From positions 1-20,171 of the forward strand of contig JAHEZA010000004.1 in NCBI GenBank assembly GCA_023251335.1: a stretch of DNA of 20,171 nucleotides, in the 5' to 3' direction. The position numbers and the translations under genes are program-made. This DNA is from Chitinophagaceae bacterium. Its GTDB lineage: Bacteria; Bacteroidota; Bacteroidia; Chitinophagales; Chitinophagaceae. Below, piece by piece: positions 14,812 through 20,171 of this stretch (position 1 is its first letter; every line of letters starts with the position of its first letter). The notes under the pieces are model-generated. The model ran no database searches, was not told the origin of the DNA, and saw only the letters and a list, made by a program, of their open reading frames with translations.

Positions 14812-17433
14812 ATGAATCCAAGTAATTTAACCATAAAATCACAGGAAATTTTTCAGAAAGCACAGCAACTGGCTTTCAATGATAAAAATCCAAATATAGA
14901 AGCGGAGCATTTATTGAAAGCCTTGCTCACTGAGGAAGATAGCCCTGTTGATTTTCTTCTGAAAAAAAATAATGTAAATGTCAATTTTGTCGAAAGCAAA
15001 ATTGATGAAAGCATAAAAAAACTTCCAACGATAAGTTCCGGAGAACCAGCTCAGGTAATAAGCCGCGATTTAAATAATGTATTGTTACGCGCGGCTGCTT
15101 CGCTAAAAACCTTTGGTGATGAGTTTGTAAGCGTGGAGCATTTGCTACTCGCTATTGTGCAGGGGAATGATAATGCAGCTAAGATTTTAAAAGACGCGGG
15201 ACTTACAGAAAAAAATCTGATCGCTGCTATTAAAGATTTGAAAAAAGGTTCTACCGTTTCTTCTCAGACATCCGAAACCCAATTTAATGCGCTGAATAAA
15301 TACGCCAAAAACTTAAATGAACTGGCAAGAAGTAACAAGCTTGATCCTGTGATAGGACGGGATGAGGAGATAAGGAGAACGTTGCATATTTTATCAAGAA
15401 GAACAAAAAATAACCCGATTTTAGTGGGTGAACCTGGTGTTGGTAAAACCGCGATAGTAGAGGGTCTTGCAATTAGAATAATAAGTGGCGATGTTCCTGA
15501 AAATTTGAAATCAAAAATAATTTTTGCACTTGATATGGGGCTTTTAATCGCAGGCGCAAAATACAAAGGTGAGTTTGAAGAAAGATTAAAATCGGTGATA
15601 AAGGAAGTAGGTGATAGTGATGGTGAAATAATTATGTTCATTGATGAAATTCATACGCTGGTGGGTGCAGGGGCCGGCGAAGGCGCAATGGATGCCGCTA
15701 ATATTTTAAAACCTGCGTTGGCACGTGGAGAGCTAAGGGCTATTGGCGCAACCACTTTAAATGAATATCAAAAATTCTTTGAGAAAGATAAAGCGCTGGA
15801 AAGAAGATTTCAAAAAGTGATGGTGGATGAGCCCAATGTAGAGGACGCGATTTCTATCTTAAGAGGTTTGAAAGAAAGATATGAAATGCATCATCATGTG
15901 CGGATAAAAGATGAAGCAATCATTGCGGCTGTTGAATTATCCAACCGTTATATTACAGACCGTTTTTTACCGGATAAAGCCATTGATTTAATTGATGAAA
16001 GCGCTGCCAAACTTAGGCTCGAGATGAATTCAATGCCTGAAGGCCTGGATAATCTCGAGAGACAAATTCGCCAATTGGAAATTGAAAGAGAAGCCATTAA
16101 AAGAGAAAAAGATGAAGCGAAATTAAAAGAGTTGAATACAGAAATTTCCAATTTATCAGTGGAGCGCGATACTTTTAAAGCAAAGTGGCAACAGGAAAAA
16201 GGATTGGTAGAGAAAGTTCAGAATGCGAAAGCAGAAATGGAAAATCTGAAAATGGCTGCTGAAAAAGCCGAGCGCGAAGGAGATTACGGCAAGGTGGCTG
16301 AAATACGCTACGGTAAATTACAGAGCCAGGAAAAACTGATTGCAGATTACACCGCTGACCTTGATGATATCAGTGAAAAGCGATTATTAAAGGAAGAAGT
16401 GGATGCTGAGGACATTGCGGAAAGTGTAGCCAAGGCAACTGGTATCCCTGTAAACAAAATGTTACAGAGTGAGAAAGAAAAATTACTGAACCTTGAAGAT
16501 GAATTGCACAAACGTGTAGTGGGGCAAGACGAAGCCATTGAAGCAGTTGCTGATGCAGTACGCAGGAGCAGTGCGGGTTTGCACGATCCCCGCAAACCAA
16601 TTGGATCATTTATTTTTCTTGGAACGACGGGTGTAGGTAAAACAGAACTGGCTAAAGCGCTGGCAGATTATTTATTTGATGATGACAGCATGATGACACG
16701 CATAGATATGAGTGAATACCAGGAAAAACATTCTGTAAGCAGATTAGTTGGCGCACCTCCCGGATATGTGGGTTACGATGAAGGAGGCCAGCTAACGGAA
16801 GCGGTTAGACGCAAACCATACAGCGTAATCCTATTAGATGAAATTGAAAAAGCTCATCCTGATGTATTCAATATTTTATTGCAGGTATTGGATGATGGAA
16901 GATTGACAGACAATAAAGGCCGTGTGGTGAATTTTAAAAATACCATCATCATTATGACGAGTAACATGGGAAGCCAGATCATCCAGGTTAATTTTGAAAA
17001 TGTGACTGAGAAAAATAAAGAAGAGGTAGTAGAGAGTACCAAAAGCGAGGTAATGAATTTATTGCGCCAAACAATCAGGCCTGAATTTTTAAATCGTATT
17101 GATGAAGTAATTATGTTTGAGCCGCTGATGCGTGATGACATCAAAGAAATAATCAGAATACAATTGAATGATTTAAAAACACAACTTATGAAGAGCGGTG
17201 TTGAGCTTGAGTTTACCGAATACGCATTAGATTATCTTGCTGAAAACGGATTTGATCCGCAATTCGGCGCAAGGCCGTTGAAAAGATTAATTCAAAAACA
17301 AATTGTGAACCAGTTGAGCAAAAAATTGCTGAGTGGCACAATTGATAAAACCAAGCCGGTACTGGTAGATGTGTTTGATGGTACAGTGGTTTTTAGAAAC
17401 GATGCGGTTCCTAAAGATTCAGTTAGGGTTTAA
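14812..17433 (+). CDS. clpB: ATP-dependent chaperone / disaggregase ClpB
   Basis: An 873-residue Hsp100 protein of normal ClpB length that threads aggregated proteins through its hexameric pore together with DnaK. Order: Clp N-domain repeats (about 1-145); AAA+ domain 1 with Walker A GEPGVGKT (206-213), Walker B ending in Asp278-Glu279, and Arg331/Arg332 as arginine-finger candidates; the pore loop [12 protein letters not shown] (249-260); the coiled-coil middle domain (about 410-525), which distinguishes ClpB from ClpA and ClpC; AAA+ domain 2 with Walker A GTTGVGKT (604-611), pore loop GYVGYDEGG, and Walker B Asp676-Glu677. No ClpP-binding IGF/L loop is evident, consistent with a non-proteolytic role. 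No CIRCE element is visible upstream; a TACTTTTA box ends only three bases before the start codon, too close to assign confidently. A terminator follows. Confidence 0.97.
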   Translation: MNPSNLTIKSQEIFQKAQQLAFNDKNPNIEAEHLLKALLTEEDSPVDFLLKKNNVNVNFVESKIDESIKKLPTISSGEPAQVISRDLNNVLLRAAASLKTFGDEFVSVEHLLLAIVQGNDNAAKILKDAGLTEKNLIAAIKDLKKGSTVSSQTSETQFNALNKYAKNLNELARSNKLDPVIGRDEEIRRTLHILSRRTKNNPILVGEPGVGKTAIVEGLAIRIISGDVPENLKSKIIFALDMGLLIAGAKYKGEFEERLKSVIKEVGDSDGEIIMFIDEIHTLVGAGAGEGAMDAANILKPALARGELRAIGATTLNEYQKFFEKDKALERRFQKVMVDEPNVEDAISILRGLKERYEMHHHVRIKDEAIIAAVELSNRYITDRFLPDKAIDLIDESAAKLRLEMNSMPEGLDNLERQIRQLEIEREAIKREKDEAKLKELNTEISNLSVERDTFKAKWQQEKGLVEKVQNAKAEMENLKMAAEKAEREGDYGKVAEIRYGKLQSQEKLIADYTADLDDISEKRLLKEEVDAEDIAESVAKATGIPVNKMLQSEKEKLLNLEDELHKRVVGQDEAIEAVADAVRRSSAGLHDPRKPIGSFIFLGTTGVGKTELAKALADYLFDDDSMMTRIDMSEYQEKHSVSRLVGAPPGYVGYDEGGQLTEAVRRKPYSVILLDEIEKAHPDVFNILLQVLDDGRLTDNKGRVVNFKNTIIIMTSNMGSQIIQVNFENVTEKNKEEVVESTKSEVMNLLRQTIRPEFLNRIDEVIMFEPLMRDDIKEIIRIQLNDLKTQLMKSGVELEFTEYALDYLAENGFDPQFGARPLKRLIQKQIVNQLSKKLLSGTIDKTKPVLVDVFDGTVVFRNDAVPKDSVRV

Positions 17434-17456
17434 GCAGAAAAGGAAGTTACAAATGT

Positions 17457-17488
17457 AAACCGGCCAGAAATTATTTTGGCCGGTTTTG
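17457..17488 (+). terminator. Intrinsic terminator of clpB
   Basis: AAACCGGCCA (17457-17466) and TGGCCGGTTT (17477-17486) form a perfect 10-bp stem with a 10-base loop, starting 23 bases after the clpB stop. The T tail is short on the plus strand; on the minus strand the A/T flanks may also let it end the convergent spy-like transcript. Confidence 0.8.
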
Positions 17489-17490
17489 TA

Positions 17491-17538
17491 TTTTCAGAGG
17501 GATTTATTCATTCATTTTCAGAGGGATTTATTCATTAA
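17491..17538. repeat. Tandem duplication of a 24-bp unit
   Basis: Two adjacent copies of TTTTCAGAGGGATTTATTCA plus four bases: 17491-17514 ends TTCA and 17515-17538 ends TTAA, 23 of 24 bases identical. The copies lie between the clpB terminator and the stop codon of the spy-like gene. The near-identity points to a recent duplication; the 3' untranslated end of the spy-like mRNA would contain both copies. Confidence 0.9.
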
Positions 17539-17952
17539 TTATTCGGAGACCGAAGAAGTGGTTGCGCCGGATTTTTTATGGTGCCCCTTCCTTTGCTCTT
17601 TCATATTCTTAATATACGCAGTTCTTTTTGCCTGCTGATCGGGCGTTAAAATACTATTTACTTTTTGTGAGTGTGATTTTTGCAAATCTTTCATCTTTGT
17701 TCTTTTCTCGTCCTGGGTAAGACTAGCGTCGTTTTTTATGGCCTCTCTTTGTTGTTTAGTATTCTCCTGAATGGTTTTCATTTGCGACTTTTGATCTGCC
17801 GTTAAATTCAATTCGTCCATCATTGCCTTATTGTGAGCACGCAGGGAATCTGAATGAACTTTTTGGTTTGGCTTTGTTTCTCTTGAAACCTGTGCATTTG
17901 AATTAACTGCAAAAAAGATAGCTGTAGTTGCTAATAGAAATAATTTTTTCAT
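17539..17952 (-). CDS. Spy/CpxP-like periplasmic protein with LTxxQ motifs
   Basis: A 137-residue exported protein. The signal peptide is MKKLFLLATTAIFFAVNSNA with likely cleavage before Gln21. The mature part is highly charged and helical, with three spaced LTxxQ-type motifs (LTADQKSQM, LTQDEKRTKM, LTPDQQAKR), the hallmark of the Spy/CpxP fold. The C-terminus is basic and then Ser/Thr-rich (HHKKSGATTSSVSE). Spy is an ATP-independent periplasmic chaperone and CpxP an envelope-stress sensor; in Bacteroidota such proteins are numerous and mostly uncharacterised, so the exact role is open. A minus-strand TATGATTG box at 17971-17978 (7 of 8 match to TAnnTTTG) may be its promoter. It lies between clpB (convergent) and the glutamine synthetase (same direction, but behind a terminator). 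Confidence 0.85.
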   Translation of the reverse strand: MKKLFLLATTAIFFAVNSNAQVSRETKPNQKVHSDSLRAHNKAMMDELNLTADQKSQMKTIQENTKQQREAIKNDASLTQDEKRTKMKDLQKSHSQKVNSILTPDQQAKRTAYIKNMKEQRKGHHKKSGATTSSVSE

Positions 17953-18062
17953 GGCTTTTATTTTTTATTTCAATCATAGATGGATAATTTTCCGTTTAGT
18001 TTAAACGAACTTGTTAAAAATAATAAAAACTCATAGCGACCAAAAATCCATACGACTTTTAT

Positions 18063-18100
18063 GCATAAAAAATGGGCGATGTCACTAACGCCCATTTGTA
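18063..18100 (-). terminator. Intrinsic terminator of the glutamine synthetase gene
   Basis: On the minus strand AAATGGGCG and CGCCCATTT form a perfect 9-bp stem around a 10-base loop, followed by a run of T residues (plus-strand A run at 18067-18072). It lies 27 bases beyond the stop codon and separates this gene from the spy-like gene. Confidence 0.85.
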
Positions 18101-18123
18101 TTTTGAAATTTGTTTTATCGCTT

Positions 18124-20171
18124 TCAACGAAGGAAAAGCAATTCCCTGTATTTAGGCAACTCCCAGTATTCATCATCCACCAACAGTTCCAGTTTATCTA
18201 CATGATACCTGATTTCATCAAAGTATTTTTTCACGTCATCACAATAAGCAATGGCCTTATCTCTTGAATCGGAAATTTCATTAGCTACTTTTCTTGCCTC
18301 AATCATTGCTTTCACGTTGGTATTGATTACATTGATATGTTCAGAAATCTTTTGAGCTATTAGCTTTTGAGCAGCATAGCTATTTTCACCAAACCCAATA
18401 TCCTTGAGGCCGCTTATATTTTTGATCAATACATTCTGGTATTTGATAGCCGCCGGCAATATATAAGTGCTTGCCATGTCTCCAATAATCCTGGCTTCTA
18501 TCTGAAGTTTTTTTGTATAATTTTCCAGCAGTATTTCATGCCTTGCCTCCAATTCCTTCTTTGAGTATACAAGATGTTTTTCGAAAATGTGTTCAGACTC
18601 TTTTATAACAAAGGCATCAAGCGCTAAAGGAGTTGTTTTCACATTTGGCAAACCTCTTTTTTCAGCTTCTTTTTCCCAGGCATCGCTATATCCGTCACCT
18701 TCAAAAAGTACGTTTTTACTTTCAACAATATATTTCTGTATGATTTGCATTATGGCAATTTCCTTCTTTTCACCTTTTTCAATCAGGTTGTCTACATCAA
18801 CTTTAAATTGGCTAAGCGTTTCAGCCATGATGGTATTTAAAACCGTCATTGGCGCTGCGCAATTTTCTGATGAACCAACAGCTCTGAATTCAAATTTATT
18901 TCCTGTGAAAGCAAAAGGAGACGTACGGTTTCTATCCGTGTTGTCAAGCATTAGCTCGGGAATACTTTTATGAATATCCAACTTCAGCATTGCTTCATCC
19001 TGTTCATCAAATTTATCTCCTACACGCTTTTCTACCTCATTTAACACATCTGTTAAATATTTCCCGATAAAAATTGAGATGATAGCCGGCGGAGCTTCAT
19101 TAGCGCCAAGCCTGTGATCATTTCCTGCGCTTGCAATGGATGCTCTTAGTAAAGCCGCGTGATCATGTACTGCTTTAATAGTATTTACAAAAAAAGCAAG
19201 GAACATCAAATTGGTTTTCGGCGTTTTTCCGGGACCAAGTAAATTAATACCTGTATTGGTAGCCATGCTCCAGTTGTTGTGTTTTCCGCTACCATTTATT
19301 TTTGCAAAGGGTTTTTCGTGAAGTAATACCGTAAGATTATGTCTTTTAGCAACTCTTGTCATCACGTCCATCATTAAAGTGTTGTGATCAACGGCAAGAT
19401 TTACCTCTTCAAAAATAGGCGCACATTCAAACTGAGAGGGGGCCACCTCATTATGCCTTGTTTTTAAAGGAATCCCCAGCCTGTAACATTCATTTTCAAA
19501 GTCACGCATAAAGGAATAGATCCGTTCAGGTATCGCTCCAAAATAATGATCTTCCAGTTGCTGGCCCTTAGCAGGCGCATGGCCGAAAACTGTACGTCCT
19601 GTCATTAGAAGGTCGGGGCGGCTACTGGCTAATTTTGAATCAATTACAAAATATTCCTGTTCCCAACCGAGTGTTGGTTTTACGCTGGTAATATTTTTAT
19701 CGAAATACTGGCAAACATCCACGGCGGCTTTTTCCAACGCTACAGTAGATTTCAATAATGGTGTCTTTGCATCCAAAGATTCGCCGGTATACGATACAAA
19801 TATGGTAGGTATGCAAAGTGTTTTCCCATTTCCTGTTTCTATAATAAATGGGGGCGAAGAAGGATCCCACGCTGTATAACCGCGGGCTTCAAAAGTAGCC
19901 CTGATACCACCACTTGGAAAAGAAGAGGCATCCGGTTCCTGCTGTATTAAAGCTGCCCCGTCAAATTCTTCAATTGCGCTCCCATCACTCTTGAGTGTAA
20001 AAAATGAATCGTGCTTTTCTGCTGTGGCACCAGTCAGCGGTTGAAACCAGTGAGTATAATGGGTTACATTTTTTGATTCGGCCCAGCTTTTTAATGCGGA
20101 TGAAATTTGATCACCCATTCTGCGGTCTATCTTTGTTTGATTTTTCACAGAAGAAACCAGGCTTTTATATG
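18124..20171 (-). CDS. glnN: Type III glutamine synthetase, 5' end beyond the window
   Basis: ATP-dependent ligation of ammonia to glutamate, the entry point of nitrogen assimilation; the type III (GlnN) enzyme is a large dodecamer found in Bacteroidota and cyanobacteria. Landmarks in the visible 681 codons are HYTHWFQPLTG and AEKHDSF near the start, WEQEYFVID (metal-binding Glu residues), RHNEVAPSQFE, NGSGKHNNWSM, GNDHRLGANEAPPA and the type III C-terminal helical region ending YWELPKYRELLFLR. The gene is incomplete: the frame stays open through the window edge, and the codons before the internal GTG at 20148 (reading YKSLVSS) continue into the conserved IDRRM motif that in relatives sits well inside the protein. 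About 45-50 residues are probably missing given a usual length near 730. A terminator follows the stop. Confidence 0.96.
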   Translation of the reverse strand, partial: YKSLVSSVKNQTKIDRRMGDQISSALKSWAESKNVTHYTHWFQPLTGATAEKHDSFFTLKSDGSAIEEFDGAALIQQEPDASSFPSGGIRATFEARGYTAWDPSSPPFIIETGNGKTLCIPTIFVSYTGESLDAKTPLLKSTVALEKAAVDVCQYFDKNITSVKPTLGWEQEYFVIDSKLASSRPDLLMTGRTVFGHAPAKGQQLEDHYFGAIPERIYSFMRDFENECYRLGIPLKTRHNEVAPSQFECAPIFEEVNLAVDHNTLMMDVMTRVAKRHNLTVLLHEKPFAKINGSGKHNNWSMATNTGINLLGPGKTPKTNLMFLAFFVNTIKAVHDHAALLRASIASAGNDHRLGANEAPPAIISIFIGKYLTDVLNEVEKRVGDKFDEQDEAMLKLDIHKSIPELMLDNTDRNRTSPFAFTGNKFEFRAVGSSENCAAPMTVLNTIMAETLSQFKVDVDNLIEKGEKKEIAIMQIIQKYIVESKNVLFEGDGYSDAWEKEAEKRGLPNVKTTPLALDAFVIKESEHIFEKHLVYSKKELEARHEILLENYTKKLQIEARIIGDMASTYILPAAIKYQNVLIKNISGLKDIGFGENSYAAQKLIAQKISEHINVINTNVKAMIEARKVANEISDSRDKAIAYCDDVKKYFDEIRYHVDKLELLVDDEYWELPKYRELLFLR

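Noticed and set aside
15264..15641. A 125-codon antisense frame over clpB
   Set aside because: Shadow of the ClpB reading frame; the sense strand carries the Walker A and B motifs of AAA+ domain 1.
1..20171. Mobile element, prophage, CRISPR array, toxin-antitoxin or defence system
   Set aside because: No transposase, integrase, terminase, Cas, nuclease or recognisable toxin-antitoxin motifs were seen on either strand, and there is no regular spacer-repeat pattern.

Overview
The window reads as a chromosomal segment of a Bacteroidota bacterium, most likely Chitinophagales (Chitinophagaceae or a close relative). The grounds are AT-rich DNA, almost no Shine-Dalgarno sequences, several matches to the Bacteroidota -7 promoter box TAnnTTTG, a type III glutamine synthetase, a CheB/CheR/PAS/histidine kinase hybrid, a bacterial GH3-family enzyme and a secreted GH18 chitinase. 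This placement is inferred from gene content; no 16S or marker phylogeny is available in the window. There is no IS element, prophage, CRISPR array, rRNA or tRNA that I can support.

Layout. 1-534: no recognisable gene. 535-5846 (+): a 1602-residue CheB-CheR-coiled coil-PAS-histidine kinase followed by a stand-alone receiver protein, a signalling pair. 5960-6148 (+): doubtful small ORF. 6426-7514 (+): MidA/NDUFAF7-type methyltransferase. 7639-7881 (-): 80-residue winged-helix-like protein, divergent from 8319-8846 (+), a DUF892/YciE ferritin-like stress protein. The 437 bp between these two hold a perfect 14-bp inverted repeat and a likely yciE promoter; a strong terminator follows yciE. 8931-10742 (-): an unknown 95-residue protein, the tRNA methylthiotransferase MtaB and a 40-residue single-span membrane protein, all in one direction. 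10836-13543 (+): a GH3-family adenylating enzyme and a secreted GH18 chitinase. 13696-14625 (-): QueG epoxyqueuosine reductase. 14812-17433 (+): ClpB disaggregase with terminator. 17539-17952 (-): Spy/CpxP-like periplasmic protein. 18124-20171 (-): type III glutamine synthetase whose N-terminus lies beyond the right edge.

Most of the window is housekeeping: tRNA modification (mtaB, queG), protein quality control (clpB, spy-like), nitrogen assimilation (glnN) and stress (yciE). The less ordinary items are the large kinase hybrid with its separate receiver, the GH3-chitinase neighbourhood, the inverted repeat between the divergent 80-residue gene and yciE, and consensus -7 boxes placed so close to the mtaB and queG start codons that near-leaderless mRNAs are predicted. 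I found no clear candidate for a wholly new system.
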